This document shows, one piece after another, positions 1 to 10,269 of a stretch of 64,000 bases of DNA. This DNA is from Halospina denitrificans (GTDB taxonomy: Bacteria; Pseudomonadota; Gammaproteobacteria; Pseudomonadales; Oleiphilaceae), in the NCBI RefSeq assembly GCF_004364635.1, contig NZ_SOAX01000006.1:62001-126000 (forward strand). The letters are read 5' to 3'. Every line of letters starts with the position of its first letter. The stretch's first letter is position 1. A model generated the notes under the pieces. That model saw only the letters and a program-made list of their open reading frames with translations. It did no database searches and had not been told where the DNA came from. A program made the position numbers and the translations under genes.

Positions 1-746
1 TCATCCAGGAACGGGTGGAGCGCGAATACGGCATCGACCTCATCACCACCGCACCGACCGTGGTCTACGAAGTGGTGATGGTGGACGGCAGCGTCGAGTA
101 CATCGAGAACCCGTCGCGCCTGCCGGATCCGGCCGAGATCGAGGAAATCCGCGAACCGATCTGCGAGGCGAACATACTGGTTCCGCAGGAGTTCCTGGGT
201 AATGTGATTGCGCTCTGCGAGGAGCGCCGGGGCAGCCAGACGAGCATGAACTTCCTGGCGACCCAGGTCCAGGTGGTCTATGAATTGCCCATGAGCGAAG
301 TGGTTCTGGATTTCTTCGATCGACTCAAGAGCGCCACTCGTGGCTACGCATCCCTGGACTACCAGTTCCAGCGTTTCCAGGCGGCGAACCTGGCCCGTCT
401 CGATATACTGATCAACGGGGATCGTGTCGATTCACTCGCCATCGTGGTCCATCGGGAGCAGGCCCACAGCAAGGGGCGGGCGCTGGCAGAGAAGATGAAG
501 GAACTGATTCCGCGCCAGATGTTTGATATTGCCATCCAGGCTGCGATCGGGAACCACGTGGTGGCCCGCCAGACCGTCAAGGCGCTGCGCAAGAATGTAA
601 CGGCCAAGTGTTACGGCGGCGACGTCAGCCGGAAGAAGAAACTGCTCCAGAAGCAGAAGGAAGGCAAGAAGCGCATGAAACAGGTCGGCAATGTGGAAGT
701 GCCCCAGGAAGCCTTCCTTGCGGTATTGCGGGTGAATGATGACTAG
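1..746 (+). CDS. lepA: Elongation factor 4 (LepA), C-terminal part
   Basis: Ribosome-associated translational GTPase that back-translocates stalled or mis-translocated ribosomes. The gene starts before the window, so the GTPase domain is not visible; about 247 codons are seen. They cover the EF-G domain V-like segment and the LepA-specific C-terminal domain, which ends in a basic tract ([18 protein letters not shown]) followed by [10 protein letters not shown], a hallmark LepA tail. lepB follows after 8 bases, the usual lepA-lepB arrangement of proteobacteria, so the two are very likely co-transcribed. Nothing odd is seen in the visible part. Confidence 0.97.
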   Translation, partial: IQERVEREYGIDLITTAPTVVYEVVMVDGSVEYIENPSRLPDPAEIEEIREPICEANILVPQEFLGNVIALCEERRGSQTSMNFLATQVQVVYELPMSEVVLDFFDRLKSATRGYASLDYQFQRFQAANLARLDILINGDRVDSLAIVVHREQAHSKGRALAEKMKELIPRQMFDIAIQAAIGNHVVARQTVKALRKNVTAKCYGGDVSRKKKLLQKQKEGKKRMKQVGNVEVPQEAFLAVLRVNDD

Positions 747-754
747 GACGGCCC

Positions 755-1555
755 ATGAACATTAATTTTCCGCTTCTGCTGGTGGCGCTGACGGCAGCGG
801 CCGGCATTATCTGGCTCATCGATGCACGCTTTTTCAGGCCGGCAAGGCTGGCGCGCTACGAGGAGGAGGGGGCACGCAAATCGGTGGAAGAGGCAGCGGA
901 CGCCGAGGATCCGGATCAGCCCTGGCTGGCCGAGATCAGTCGCTCCTTCTTCCCGATCCTGCTGGTGGTTCTGCTGTTGCGCTCCTTCCTGGTGGAGCCC
1001 TTCCAGATCCCGTCCGGCTCAATGCTGCCGACGCTGCAGGTCGGGGACTTCATCCTGGTCAACAAGTTCGCCTATGGGTTGCGGTTGCCGGTGGCCCACT
1101 ACGAGTTTCTCAGTGTGGACGATCCCGAGCGCGGGGACATCATGGTCTTCCGTTATCCTGTTGAGCCTTCTATCAACTATATTAAGAGGGTAGTGGGAAC
1201 ACCTGGTGACCGGGTTCGGTACGAGGATAAGCAGCTATATATCAATGGTGACCGGGTTGAGACGGATTTCGTGGCACGGCTCCCGAATGAAGATTTGCTG
1301 GAGGAGACGCTCGATGGAACACGCCATCGCCTGCTTCATTCATCCGGGCGCAGCGATCCCAGGGCGGAAGGCGAGTGGGTCGTTCCCGATAACCACTACT
1401 TTGTCATGGGAGACAACCGGGACAACAGCCGTGACAGCCGTTACTGGGGAATGGTTCCGGAAGACCATGTGGTGGGCGAGGCCTTTGCCATATGGATGCA
1501 CTGGGAATCCCTGACGAGCCTGCCGAGTTTCCATCGGGTGGGTTGGATTGAATAA
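755..1555 (+). CDS. lepB: Signal peptidase I
   Basis: Inner-membrane serine protease that removes signal peptides from exported preproteins. The 266-residue protein has two N-terminal membrane segments (about residues 4-22 and 64-80) separated by a charged cytoplasmic loop, then the periplasmic catalytic domain. The nucleophile is S89 in IPSGSMLPTL and the general-base lysine is K144 in YIKRVVGTPGD, matching S90/K145 of the E. coli enzyme. The GDNRDNSRDSRYWG box (domain E) is intact. Length is below E. coli LepB (324) but usual for pseudomonad-type enzymes. It sits between lepA and rnc. Confidence 0.97.
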   Translation: MNINFPLLLVALTAAAGIIWLIDARFFRPARLARYEEEGARKSVEEAADAEDPDQPWLAEISRSFFPILLVVLLLRSFLVEPFQIPSGSMLPTLQVGDFILVNKFAYGLRLPVAHYEFLSVDDPERGDIMVFRYPVEPSINYIKRVVGTPGDRVRYEDKQLYINGDRVETDFVARLPNEDLLEETLDGTRHRLLHSSGRSDPRAEGEWVVPDNHYFVMGDNRDNSRDSRYWGMVPEDHVVGEAFAIWMHWESLTSLPSFHRVGWIE

Positions 1556-1575
1556 CACTAGCAACAGGGCAGCTT

Positions 1576-1965
1576 ATGTTGAATGACCAACGTCCCCCCA
1601 GCCACCAGGGTGGCTTTTCCATGATTGCCATCATGATGGCAATCATAATCGGTTTTTTTCTCCTCACCGTGGTGGTGAGGGTTGTTCCTGTCTATATCGA
1701 TGACTTCACGCTCAGTCAGATCATCGACTCCATTGATGACCGCGATAGTCGCCGCGGTATTGACTCGGAACGTGACGTCCGTGTGTACCTGAAGAAACGC
1801 TTACGACTGGAAAGGATTGAAAGCGTCAGCGTTTCAGATATGGATATCAAGTATGGCAATGAACTGCTCACGATTGATTTTGAGTACGAGGCCCGAACGC
1901 CGTTCATGGGTAACATTGATACGGTCATCAAGTTTGAACACCACCACGAGATGGGGGTTCAGTGA
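1576..1965 (+). CDS. DUF4845 single-pass membrane protein
   Basis: A 129-residue protein of the DUF4845 family, regularly found between lepB and rnc in gammaproteobacteria; function unknown. After a short N-terminal tail it has one strongly hydrophobic helix (about residues 16-37, [20 protein letters not shown]) and then a soluble, probably periplasmic domain of about 90 residues. The N-terminus resembles a minor-pilin-like anchor but lacks a prepilin cleavage site. Its TGA stop overlaps the GTG start of rnc by 4 bases, implying translational coupling in the lepA-lepB-rnc-era-recO-pdxJ run. Confidence 0.85.
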   Translation: MLNDQRPPSHQGGFSMIAIMMAIIIGFFLLTVVVRVVPVYIDDFTLSQIIDSIDDRDSRRGIDSERDVRVYLKKRLRLERIESVSVSDMDIKYGNELLTIDFEYEARTPFMGNIDTVIKFEHHHEMGVQ

Positions 1966-2657
1966 CGGAAGCGGAACGCCTTGCTCAGCTACAGAAACGC
2001 ATTGGTTATCATTTTGCCGACCTGGATCACCTGAGACTGGCACTGACCCACCGAAGCTATGCCGGCCGCAACAATGAACGCCTGGAATTCCTGGGGGATT
2101 CCATCCTGAACATGGTGATGGCCCAGTACCTTTTCCATCAGTTTCCACAGGCCCGTGAGGGCCAGCTCAGCCGTCTGCGTGCCCGGCTGGTTCGCGGTGT
2201 AACGCTCGCGGAGATTGCCCTGGAGTTCGAGCTGGGGGATTGTCTCCGTCTGGGCTCCGGGGAGCTCAAGAGTGGCGGATTCCGTCGCGAGTCCATCCTG
2301 GCCGATGCGGTTGAATCCATTGTCGGGGCCATTTATCTGGACAATGGCCTGGAAGCGGCCCGGGAACGACTGCTGGCCTGGTACGACAGGCGCCTCGACA
2401 ACCTGAGCCTGCAGGACACGCAGAAAGACCCGAAGACCCGGCTTCAGGAGTATCTCCAGTCCCGGCGCCAGGCGCTGCCCCAGTATGAGGTGACGGCGGT
2501 TCGTGGTGAGGCCCATCAGCAGACCTTCTATGTGACCTGCACCGTGCCGCTTCTGGACGAGCCTACCGAGGGTCGTGGCGGAAGCCGACGAACCGCCGAA
2601 CAGGAATCCGCGCGCGCCGCACTTGAAGCCATAGGGGCAGAAGGATCCAATGAATGA
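1962..2657 (+). CDS. rnc: Ribonuclease III
   Basis: Double-strand-specific endoribonuclease that processes rRNA precursors and some mRNAs. The 231-residue protein has the RNase III domain (about 5-150) with the signature [13 protein letters not shown]39, E42, D46, D115 and E118 line up with the metal-binding acidic residues of E. coli RNase III. A dsRNA-binding domain follows (about 155-228). The start is GTG, within a GTGA overlap with the stop of the preceding gene. Its own stop overlaps the era start (ATGA), the conserved rnc-era coupling. Confidence 0.98.
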   Translation: MTEAERLAQLQKRIGYHFADLDHLRLALTHRSYAGRNNERLEFLGDSILNMVMAQYLFHQFPQAREGQLSRLRARLVRGVTLAEIALEFELGDCLRLGSGELKSGGFRRESILADAVESIVGAIYLDNGLEAARERLLAWYDRRLDNLSLQDTQKDPKTRLQEYLQSRRQALPQYEVTAVRGEAHQQTFYVTCTVPLLDEPTEGRGGSRRTAEQESARAALEAIGAEGSNE

Positions 2658-3553
2658 CTGATCAACCGGAACGCTGCGGATTCATCGCCCTGCTGGGCCG
2701 GCCCAACGTGGGCAAGTCCACACTGATGAATCACCTGCTCGGGCAGAAGCTCAGTATTACCTCGCGCAAACCGCAGACCACCCGCCACCAGGTTCTGGGA
2801 ATTCATACCCTGGATAGAGACCAGATGATTTTTGTGGATACGCCGGGTATCCACACCGAGGAACCCAGGGCCCTGAACCGTCATATGAACCGGGAGGCGA
2901 CGACGGCTCTCCGGGATGTGGATCTGGTGATTTTCGTGGTCGAGCGTGATCTCTGGAATGAGGGCGATGCCCATGTTCTTGAGAAGCTGTCCCACCTGGA
3001 ATGCCCGGTGATACTGGTCATCAACAAGGTCGACCGGATGGCGGATCCGGACCAGCTGCTGCCACACATGCAGTGGCTCAGTGAGCAGTACCCCTTTACG
3101 GAAATCGTCCCCGTTTCGGCCCTGCGTTCCCGCAACCTGGACCGCCTCGAGGAGACCATCCGCGGTTATCTGCCCGAGGGTCCGCATCACTTTGAGCCCG
3201 ATGAGCTGACCAACCGCAGCTCCCGTTTTCTGGCCTCGGAGCTGATCCGCGAGAAGATCACGCGCCAACTGGGAGCCGAACTTCCCTATACCATGGCCGT
3301 GGAGATTGAGGCGTTTGAGCAGGAAGGCCGGGTGCTGCACATCAACGGCCTGATCCTTGTTGAGACCAAGGGCCAGAAGAAGATCGTCATCGGGGAGCAG
3401 GGTGCGCGTCTGCGCCAGATTGGCAAGGAAGCCAGGGAGGACATGGAGGCCCTGTTTGACCAGAAGGTGATGCTGCGTCTCTGGGTCAAGGTCCGCAAGG
3501 GATGGGCGGATGACGAACGGGCACTGCGAAGCCTGGGGTACGGGGCAAGCTGA
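2654..3553 (+). CDS. era: GTPase Era
   Basis: Ras-like GTPase that binds 16S rRNA during assembly of the 30S subunit. 299 residues: G1 motif GRPNVGKST (about 15-23), G3 DTPGIH, G4 NKVDRM, then a C-terminal KH RNA-binding domain containing the [17 protein letters not shown] segment (about residues 235-251). Start and stop overlap neighbours on both sides (4 bases with rnc, 1 base with recO), so rnc-era-recO is a coupled unit. Confidence 0.98.
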   Translation: MTDQPERCGFIALLGRPNVGKSTLMNHLLGQKLSITSRKPQTTRHQVLGIHTLDRDQMIFVDTPGIHTEEPRALNRHMNREATTALRDVDLVIFVVERDLWNEGDAHVLEKLSHLECPVILVINKVDRMADPDQLLPHMQWLSEQYPFTEIVPVSALRSRNLDRLEETIRGYLPEGPHHFEPDELTNRSSRFLASELIREKITRQLGAELPYTMAVEIEAFEQEGRVLHINGLILVETKGQKKIVIGEQGARLRQIGKEAREDMEALFDQKVMLRLWVKVRKGWADDERALRSLGYGAS

Positions 3554-4263
3554 TGCCGGGTGGCGAGCTGGAGGCGGCATTTGTGCTGCACCGTCGCCCC
3601 TACCGGGAAACCAGCCTGATCGTGGACTTTCTGACCCTGAATCATGGGCGCCTTTCGGCCGTGGCCCGGGGCGCTGGTCGGGCGGGTAACCGCTGGCAGG
3701 CGGAACTCCAGCCCTTTCATCCCCTTCGACTCTCCTGGCGCGGTAACCGTCCGCTGAAAACGCTCACCGGCTCTGAATCCACGGCGCCCGCCCTGAACCT
3801 CAAGGGGAACCGGCTTTTCTGTGGTTTCTACCTCAACGAATTGCTGCAGCGCCTGCTCACGGAGGCGGAACCTGCTCCGGGGCTCTTCAGCGCCTACCTC
3901 AATGCCCTGGAAGAGCTGACCCGTGCGGATGCCCCCATGGAGCCAATACTCCGTCGGTTTGAGCAGTATCTTGCGACGGAACTTGGATTTGGTATCTCAT
4001 GGGGCCAGGCGATGGATACCGGCAACGCCGTATACAGCGAGGGCCGATACGGTTTTGACCCGGGGCGCGGCGTTCTGGAGACCGAGCGGGGCGTGGTGGA
4101 AGGGATTGCCGGCTGGCAACTCCTGGCCCTGGCCGGGGATGACCTGTCCGACCCGGGGGTTCTGAGGTTGGCGAAGCAACTGATGCGCTATCTGATGGAT
4201 CACCTGTTACAGGGGCGCCCGCTGCACAGCCGTCGCCTTTTCTCTCAAAAAGGAGTCCAGTAA
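3553..4263 (+). CDS. recO: DNA repair protein RecO
   Basis: RecF-pathway mediator that loads RecA on SSB-coated single-stranded DNA and anneals strands. The 236-residue protein has the N-terminal OB fold (residues 1-80, with the family start [20 protein letters not shown]) and the helical C-terminal domain containing [15 protein letters not shown]. Length is typical (E. coli 242). No zinc-binding cysteine cluster is present, as in other gammaproteobacterial RecO. The start codon overlaps the era stop (TGATG) and the stop overlaps the pdxJ start (TAATG). Confidence 0.95.
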   Translation: MPGGELEAAFVLHRRPYRETSLIVDFLTLNHGRLSAVARGAGRAGNRWQAELQPFHPLRLSWRGNRPLKTLTGSESTAPALNLKGNRLFCGFYLNELLQRLLTEAEPAPGLFSAYLNALEELTRADAPMEPILRRFEQYLATELGFGISWGQAMDTGNAVYSEGRYGFDPGRGVLETERGVVEGIAGWQLLALAGDDLSDPGVLRLAKQLMRYLMDHLLQGRPLHSRRLFSQKGVQ

Positions 4264-5021
4264 TGACGGAGACGACCCAGTTCCGACCCCGGGGCGTACT
4301 GCTCGGGGTCAATATTGACCATGTGGCCACCCTGCGTCAGGCCCGCGGCACACGCTACCCGGATCCCGTCCAGGCGGCGCTGCTTGCCGAGGAGGCGGGC
4401 GCCGACGGGATTACCGTGCATCCCCGGGAGGATCGGCGCCATATTCAGGACCGTGATGTTCACCTGTTGCGCGAAACCCTGTTAACGCGGATGAATCTCG
4501 AAATGGCGGTCACCGACCGGATGCTGGCGTTCGCGGAACAGGTCAGGCCCGAGCACTGCTGTTTTGTGCCGGAAAAGCGCGAGGAGCTGACCACCGAGGG
4601 TGGGCTCGACGTGGCCGGTCAGAGGGAACGCGTTGCCGACGCCTGCCGGCGGATGGCGGAGCTGGGCTCGGAGGTGTCACTCTTTATCGACCCGGAGCCT
4701 GAGCAGATCGACGCGGCAGCGGCGTGCGGCGCTCCGGCCATCGAGCTCCACACGGGCGAATACGCGCTGGCAGCCAATGAACAATCCCGGAAGAGGGAGC
4801 TGGTGCGTCTGAGTGACTGCACGGCCTACGCGACGTCGCTGGGGCTGGTCGTTAACGGCGGCCATGGTCTTCATTACCATAATACTGCGGAGGTGGCCGC
4901 AATCCCGGGTATGAACGAGCTCAACATCGGTCATGCCATTATCGCCCGGGCCCTGATGACCGGGCTCAAGGAATCGGTCGGGGAGATGAGGAACCTTATT
5001 GACCGGGCGACTCGTCGTTAG
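4263..5021 (+). CDS. pdxJ: Pyridoxine 5'-phosphate synthase
   Basis: Condenses 1-deoxy-D-xylulose 5-phosphate with 3-amino-2-oxopropyl phosphate to make pyridoxine 5'-phosphate, the last ring-forming step of DXP-dependent vitamin B6 synthesis. 252 residues, a TIM barrel, with the family segments [16 protein letters not shown] and [17 protein letters not shown] near the N-terminus and [11 protein letters not shown] and [13 protein letters not shown] toward the C-terminus. recO-pdxJ adjacency is classical. The 3' end overlaps the convergent gacS gene by 26 bases. Confidence 0.97.
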   Translation: MTETTQFRPRGVLLGVNIDHVATLRQARGTRYPDPVQAALLAEEAGADGITVHPREDRRHIQDRDVHLLRETLLTRMNLEMAVTDRMLAFAEQVRPEHCCFVPEKREELTTEGGLDVAGQRERVADACRRMAELGSEVSLFIDPEPEQIDAAAACGAPAIELHTGEYALAANEQSRKRELVRLSDCTAYATSLGLVVNGGHGLHYHNTAEVAAIPGMNELNIGHAIIARALMTGLKESVGEMRNLIDRATRR

Positions 5022-7848
5022 CGACCGTGCGAAGCTGTTCCTGCCAATTGGTCTGCCGACACCAGTTCTCGAGCCGGTCAATGGCCTCAATCAGGGCATC
5101 AATGGCGTCACCAATGCCATCCTCGCCCTGTTTGAGCATGGATTCGAGCTTATTGGCGCGGGCCCGCAGCTCGGGAACGCCAGCGTAGCGTGTGGCGCCG
5201 TGCAGCTTGTGGACCCGCTCCAGCAGTGCCTTCTGTTCCCCGTTCGCGTAATGGGCCCGAATCGCATCCCGGTCGTGATGCACATGGTCCAGGAGCATGC
5301 TCAGAAGCTCCTCTGCCAGGTCCACCTTTCCCCCGGCCAGCTGTACGCAGGCGTCGGGGTCCACCACTGACTGTTGCCGGGTTCTCGCCGAGGGCCGGAT
5401 TGCCGGCGCTTCTGTTTCTGTTTCGGGGGCATCCTCGGCCTGGATGCCCGTGCCGGTATGGCGCTCAAGCGTGCGAGCAATCATGGATTGGCTGATTGGT
5501 TTGGTCATGTAACCATCAAACCCGGAGCCCAGCAGTTGTTCGCGTTCCTCCGACAGGGCGTGGGCCGTCAGGGCGATTACCGGCAGGCGTGCGTTGGCAT
5601 TATCGAGGGTACGTATGCGCGCTGTTGTCTCGGTGCCGTCCATCCCGGGCATCTGAACGTCCATGAAAACCAGGTCAAAGCGGTTCTTCTGGAGATGCTG
5701 CAGGGCCTCATAGCCGCTTGATGCGCCCTGGACCGATAGATTGAGGTCGCGCAGCAGTGTCACGATCAATTTGAGGTTGGCCTCGTTGTCATCCACCGCC
5801 AGAATACGGGGAGAGTCCGTGTCAGGGCCCAGTGCCGGTATACGTTCCCGGGGCTGGCGCGTGGTGATGTCCGGCTCCTGACCATGGACCAGCTGATAGA
5901 GCTTCTCAAACAGGCGCTCCCTGCGAACGGGCTTGGTCAGATGGGCTGACACCAGATCCACCAGAGAGCTGTTTTCCTCATTGAGGGTCGGTGTGAGCAG
6001 AAGGACCCGGCAATCACACTCGTATTCCAGGGTGCGAACCAGCTCCCTGTGCTGGTTGGAGTGCAGCAGGTGGCGAGCCAGTCCGAGGATGACCACGGCA
6101 AAGCCCAGCTTGCCGGTCTGCGCCTCCTGGACGGCCTGGATTACCTCAGTCGGCGTGGCTGCCCGCTGCACGTCCATACCCCACTCCCGCAACTGGTTCT
6201 CGGTGGCCAGTCCCGTGGTTTCCTGGTATTCCAGGTAGAGCGCGCGTTCCTGTTCCAGGCCTTTACGAACGGGTTGAGAGTCGTTTTCAGAGGCAATATC
6301 GGCGGGCAGAGTAAACCAGAAACAGGAGCCCTTGCCGAGTTCGCTTTCCACGCCAATCTCGCCGCCCATCTCCTCAACCAGGCGTCGTGAGATGACAAGG
6401 CCAAGCCCAGTCCCTCCGTATTGGCGGGCCGTGGAGGGATCCGCCTGGTTGAAGGCGTGGAAGAGACTCTGCTGCTGGTTCTGGGAGAGGCCGACGCCGG
6501 TATCCGTAATGCTGATACGTATGCGGGTGCCGCTGCTGTCATCGTCGTCCAGCATGGCCCTGAGCACCACCTCGCCGCTCTGGGTGAACTTGATGGCGTT
6601 GTTGATGAGGTTGGTGATGACCTGTTTGATCCGCAGCGGGTCCCCCATGATGGCGTCCGGCACGTCGTTGTAGACCAGCGGGACCAGGTCCAGGTTCTTG
6701 TCGTGGGCCGCCGGCGCCAGCATCACGATGACCTCCTCAATGGTGTCGCGCAGACGGAAGGGGGTGCGATCCAATACCAGCTTGCCTGCCTCGATCTTGG
6801 AGAAGTCCAGTATGTCGTTGATGATGGTGAGCAGGATTTCGGACGACTTGCGGATGGTGCTGAGATGATCCCGTTGCTGGGCCGATGACGGCGATTTGAG
6901 CAGCAGGTCGGTGAAACCAATGATGCCGTTCAGGGGCGTGCGGATCTCGTGACTCATATTGGCCAGGAATTCGGACTTGATCCGGCTTGCCTCCAGGGCC
7001 TGTTTCCGGGCCAGGTCCAGTTCGATGTTCTGGACCTCAATGGTTTCCAGGGTTTCCCTCAGGTCCTCGGTGGCCTGGTCCACATTCTGCTGCATCTCGT
7101 CCTGGGCCTGCTGCTGGCTCTCGGCCACGGCATTGAGGCCCGCGGCCAGTTCCTCAAGTTCGGGGCTGGCGTCCATGTCCACTCGCGTATCGAGTTTACC
7201 CTCGCGCAGGCGGCTGATCGCACGCGTCAGTTCGTGAATGGGGTCGGTGACCGAGCGGCTGAGATGAACCGCGATCAGTGTGTTGATCAGCAACCCACCA
7301 CCGATCAGCAGCAGGCTGACCAGCAGGGCCTGGTACTGTTCCTTTTCCGTGGTGGCATGGGAGAGTTCCACGCTGGCCCAGCCCAGGGGAGTCTCCTCCG
7401 AGTCCGATGAGGGTTTGTTCATATCCAGGAGTCCATCGATCATCAGGTCCTGGGGGTAGATGGGAGCAATGAACAGGGAGGCATCCTCACCCTCGCGCAT
7501 GCTTGAACTGGTGACATTCTGAATCAGTTCAGGCCCGGGTACCTGGCGTCTGGGGCCCGTGTGGACCAGCTCACGGCCATTGCTGTCATAGATGGTGACC
7601 GCACGCACGTCCTCCTCGTCCAGTATTGAGCTGGCCACGCCAAAGAGCAGGTTGCGGTTACCCGTGAATGCGCCATACTCGGACGCCGAGGCGAGCTGGC
7701 GGCTGAGCGAATGGCCCCGGTCCTGTAACATGTGGGTGAGATTGCTGACCCAGCTGTGGGTGAAGTAGACGCCCACCACAATCATCAGGACCATGGTGGG
7801 GACCAGGGAGAGGAAAAAGACCTTTTTCTGAATTCCCCAGCGGCGCAT
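4996..7848 (-). CDS. gacS: Hybrid sensor histidine kinase, GacS/BarA type
   Basis: Membrane hybrid kinase of the Gac/Rsm global switch, which phosphorylates GacA/UvrY. I chose the internal ATG (950 residues) because it gives MRRWGIQKK, the usual GacS N-terminus; a GTG 48 bases upstream is possible. Order: TM1 (about 9-30), periplasmic sensor, TM2 (about 172-196), HAMP (197-249), HisKA with phospho-accepting H300 in [15 protein letters not shown], HATPase with NLINNAIKF and GGTGLGL, a first receiver-like domain, a canonical receiver with D730 in [11 protein letters not shown], and a C-terminal HPt domain with H883 in [11 protein letters not shown]. The first receiver lacks the aspartate ([10 protein letters not shown] in its place) and is probably structural. 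It converges on pdxJ. Neither gacA nor rsm small RNAs are in this window. Confidence 0.93.
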   Translation of the reverse strand: MRRWGIQKKVFFLSLVPTMVLMIVVGVYFTHSWVSNLTHMLQDRGHSLSRQLASASEYGAFTGNRNLLFGVASSILDEEDVRAVTIYDSNGRELVHTGPRRQVPGPELIQNVTSSSMREGEDASLFIAPIYPQDLMIDGLLDMNKPSSDSEETPLGWASVELSHATTEKEQYQALLVSLLLIGGGLLINTLIAVHLSRSVTDPIHELTRAISRLREGKLDTRVDMDASPELEELAAGLNAVAESQQQAQDEMQQNVDQATEDLRETLETIEVQNIELDLARKQALEASRIKSEFLANMSHEIRTPLNGIIGFTDLLLKSPSSAQQRDHLSTIRKSSEILLTIINDILDFSKIEAGKLVLDRTPFRLRDTIEEVIVMLAPAAHDKNLDLVPLVYNDVPDAIMGDPLRIKQVITNLINNAIKFTQSGEVVLRAMLDDDDSSGTRIRISITDTGVGLSQNQQQSLFHAFNQADPSTARQYGGTGLGLVISRRLVEEMGGEIGVESELGKGSCFWFTLPADIASENDSQPVRKGLEQERALYLEYQETTGLATENQLREWGMDVQRAATPTEVIQAVQEAQTGKLGFAVVILGLARHLLHSNQHRELVRTLEYECDCRVLLLTPTLNEENSSLVDLVSAHLTKPVRRERLFEKLYQLVHGQEPDITTRQPRERIPALGPDTDSPRILAVDDNEANLKLIVTLLRDLNLSVQGASSGYEALQHLQKNRFDLVFMDVQMPGMDGTETTARIRTLDNANARLPVIALTAHALSEEREQLLGSGFDGYMTKPISQSMIARTLERHTGTGIQAEDAPETETEAPAIRPSARTRQQSVVDPDACVQLAGGKVDLAEELLSMLLDHVHHDRDAIRAHYANGEQKALLERVHKLHGATRYAGVPELRARANKLESMLKQGEDGIGDAIDALIEAIDRLENWCRQTNWQEQLRTVANDESPGQ

Positions 7849-7990
7849 CGGAAGGGTTCGCCCCCTGCATTTGAAGTCATCGGGCCGGTTGGGCACGGGC
7901 CCGGATCAGCGTATCATGTGCTCCGGATGCTAACACACCAGACCAGCGGCTGTGCTCCGCCGGTGTCACATTCAACGGGAGACGGCACTC

Positions 7991-8884
7991 ATGGCATACC
8001 CCACCATTGAAGATTATGTAGGCAATACGCCCCTGGTGCGGCTCCAGCGGTTGCCCGGTGATACCACGAACACCATTCTGGTCAAGCTTGAGGGCAATAA
8101 TCCTGCCGGCTCGGTGAAGGACCGCCCGGCCATGAGCATGATCCGGGAAGCGGAACGGCGTGGCGAAATCCAGCCGGGGGATACGCTGATCGAGGCCACC
8201 AGTGGCAACACCGGTATTGCTCTGGCCATGGCCGCCGCCATCCGTGGCTATCACATGGTGCTCATCATGCCCGAGCACATGAGCGAGGAGCGCCGGGCCT
8301 CAATGCGGGCCTACGGGGCCGAGATCGTGACCGTTACCCGCGAGGAGGGCATGGAAGGCGCCCGCGACCTGGCACAGCAGATGGCCGGTGAAGGGCGTGG
8401 CCGGGTGTTGGACCAGTTTGCCAACCCGGACAATCCACTGGCCCATTACCGCACCACGGCGCCCGAGATCTGGGAAGGCACTCACGGGGCCATTACCCAT
8501 TTCGTATGCTCCATGGGAACAACGGGCACTGTCATGGGAGCGTCGAAGTATTTCCGGGAGCGCAATCCTGACATCCAGATCATTGGCCTTCAGCCAGCCG
8601 ATGGCGCGGCCATCCCCGGTATCCGGCGCTGGCCCGAAGCCTACCTGCCGAGTATTTTTGATGCCTCCGCCGTGGACCGCACCCTGGAAATGGGCCAGCA
8701 GGAAGCCGAGGATACCATGCGGGCCCTGGCGTCCCAGGAGGGCATCTTCTGTGGCGTGTCTTCCGGTGGCTGTGTTGCCGGCGCATTACGGATTTCCCGG
8801 GAGGTTGAAAATGCCACCATCGTCGCCATTATCTGCGACCGGGGCGATCGGTATCTTTCAACGGGTGTATTTTCCCAGGAATAA
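7991..8884 (+). CDS. cysM: Cysteine synthase B (O-acetylserine sulfhydrylase)
   Basis: PLP enzyme that makes cysteine from O-acetylserine with sulfide or thiosulfate. The ATG chosen (297 residues; E. coli CysM has 303) is preceded by GGGAGA at proper spacing and gives the family start MAYPTIEDYVGNTPLV; the longer frame from a GTG at 7952 has no such support. The PLP-binding lysine is K43 in EGNNPAGSVKDRPA. The phosphate-binding GTTGT loop is present (residues 177-181), as is CysM-type SQEGIFCGVSSGG near the C-terminus. Divergent from gacS, next to rlmD, as in pseudomonads. Confidence 0.95.
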   Translation: MAYPTIEDYVGNTPLVRLQRLPGDTTNTILVKLEGNNPAGSVKDRPAMSMIREAERRGEIQPGDTLIEATSGNTGIALAMAAAIRGYHMVLIMPEHMSEERRASMRAYGAEIVTVTREEGMEGARDLAQQMAGEGRGRVLDQFANPDNPLAHYRTTAPEIWEGTHGAITHFVCSMGTTGTVMGASKYFRERNPDIQIIGLQPADGAAIPGIRRWPEAYLPSIFDASAVDRTLEMGQQEAEDTMRALASQEGIFCGVSSGGCVAGALRISREVENATIVAIICDRGDRYLSTGVFSQE

Positions 8885-8922
8885 GAGCCAGCCCCCGTCA
8901 TGCATGAACAGCAGAGGTCCCC

Positions 8923-10266
8923 ATGAGCCGACGCCGGCGCGGCCCGCGTATCCCCAGTGAACCTGTCAGTCTTGAGATAGAAAGCCTCAGCCATGAAGGC
9001 CGCGGGGTGGCTCGGAACGAGGGCAAGACTGCCTTTGTGGACGGAGCCCTCCCCGGAGAGCGGGTCCTTGCCCGTTATCTCGAGGTGCGCCGGCGCCACG
9101 ACGGGCTCAGAGCTCTTGAGGTGGAGGCCTCGCCTTCGCCGCAGCGGGTCGAGCCGCCGTGCCCCCATGCCGGGCTCTGCGGTGGCTGCAGCCTCCAGCA
9201 TATGGATCCGGACGCCCAGATCCGCTTCAAGGCGGATACGCTGAGGGAGCAGTTCACGCATTTCGGGGGTATCGAGCCTCTGGAATGGGCGGAGCCGCTG
9301 ACCGGCCAGACGCTGGGTTACCGTCGCAAGGCCCGGCTGGGCGTGCGCTATGTGACCAAGCGTGATGAAGTGCTGGTGGGCTTCCGGGAAAAGCGCAACA
9401 ACTTTATTACCGCCATTGATGCCTGTGTCGTCCTGGATCCCAGGGTGGGGCAGCGGATCGAGGCCCTGAAGGAACTCATTCACGGGCTCTCCGTCTACAA
9501 CCGCATTGCCCAGATCGAGGTGGCCTGTGGCGATGACGATGTGGCGCTCGTCCTTCGCCACCTGGACCCGCTGTCAGAGGCGGACAGGGAGGCCCTGGTT
9601 GCCTTTGCGCAGCAGCACGACATCCAGATCTACCTGCAGCCCAAGGGTCCGGATACGGTCCACCGCCTCTGGCCGGAGTCAGGGCCGGAGCGGCTGCATT
9701 ACCGCTTGCCGGACTCCGACCTGGAAATGGTCTTCCACCCCATGGATTTCACCCAGGTCAATGCCGATATCAACCAGCGCATGATCAAGCAGGCAATGGA
9801 CTGGCTTGCACCCGAGCCGGACAGCCGGGTTCTCGACCTGTTCTGCGGGCTGGGCAACTTCTCCCTGCCGATTGCCCGTCATGCAAGGGAAGTGGTTGGC
9901 GTTGAGGGTGACGAAGCACTGGTGGTGCGGGCGCGTGAGAATGCGGAACACAACCGGCTGGCTAATGCCCGTTTTCTGGCCACGGACCTGCAGGCGGATT
10001 TCACCACCGAACCCTGGGCGCGCGAGGGCTTTGATCGCATCCTGATTGACCCGCCACGTTCCGGCGCCCAGGAGGTGGTTGAGACCCTGGCCTCGGCGGG
10101 CGCTGAAAGGATTGTCTATGTCTCCTGCAACCCGGCCACTCTGGCCCGGGATGCGGGTATTCTGGTGAGCAAGGGGTATCGGCTCGTGCGAGCCGGTGTT
10201 ATGGATATGTTCCCCCACACCGCCCACGTGGAATCCATGGCGTTGTTTGAGCGGGAGTCGTCCTGA
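8923..10266 (+). CDS. rlmD: 23S rRNA (uracil-1939-C5)-methyltransferase RlmD
   Basis: SAM-dependent enzyme that makes m5U1939 in 23S rRNA. 447 residues: N-terminal TRAM/OB RNA-binding domain (about 10-70), a 4Fe-4S centre formed by C80, C86, C89 and C168, and the Rossmann methyltransferase domain with [22 protein letters not shown] and the catalytic nucleophile C402 in [12 protein letters not shown]. The iron-sulfur cysteines separate it from TrmA. relA starts three bases after its stop, so they are likely one transcript. Confidence 0.96.
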   Translation: MSRRRRGPRIPSEPVSLEIESLSHEGRGVARNEGKTAFVDGALPGERVLARYLEVRRRHDGLRALEVEASPSPQRVEPPCPHAGLCGGCSLQHMDPDAQIRFKADTLREQFTHFGGIEPLEWAEPLTGQTLGYRRKARLGVRYVTKRDEVLVGFREKRNNFITAIDACVVLDPRVGQRIEALKELIHGLSVYNRIAQIEVACGDDDVALVLRHLDPLSEADREALVAFAQQHDIQIYLQPKGPDTVHRLWPESGPERLHYRLPDSDLEMVFHPMDFTQVNADINQRMIKQAMDWLAPEPDSRVLDLFCGLGNFSLPIARHAREVVGVEGDEALVVRARENAEHNRLANARFLATDLQADFTTEPWAREGFDRILIDPPRSGAQEVVETLASAGAERIVYVSCNPATLARDAGILVSKGYRLVRAGVMDMFPHTAHVESMALFERESS

Positions 10267-10269
10267 ATC

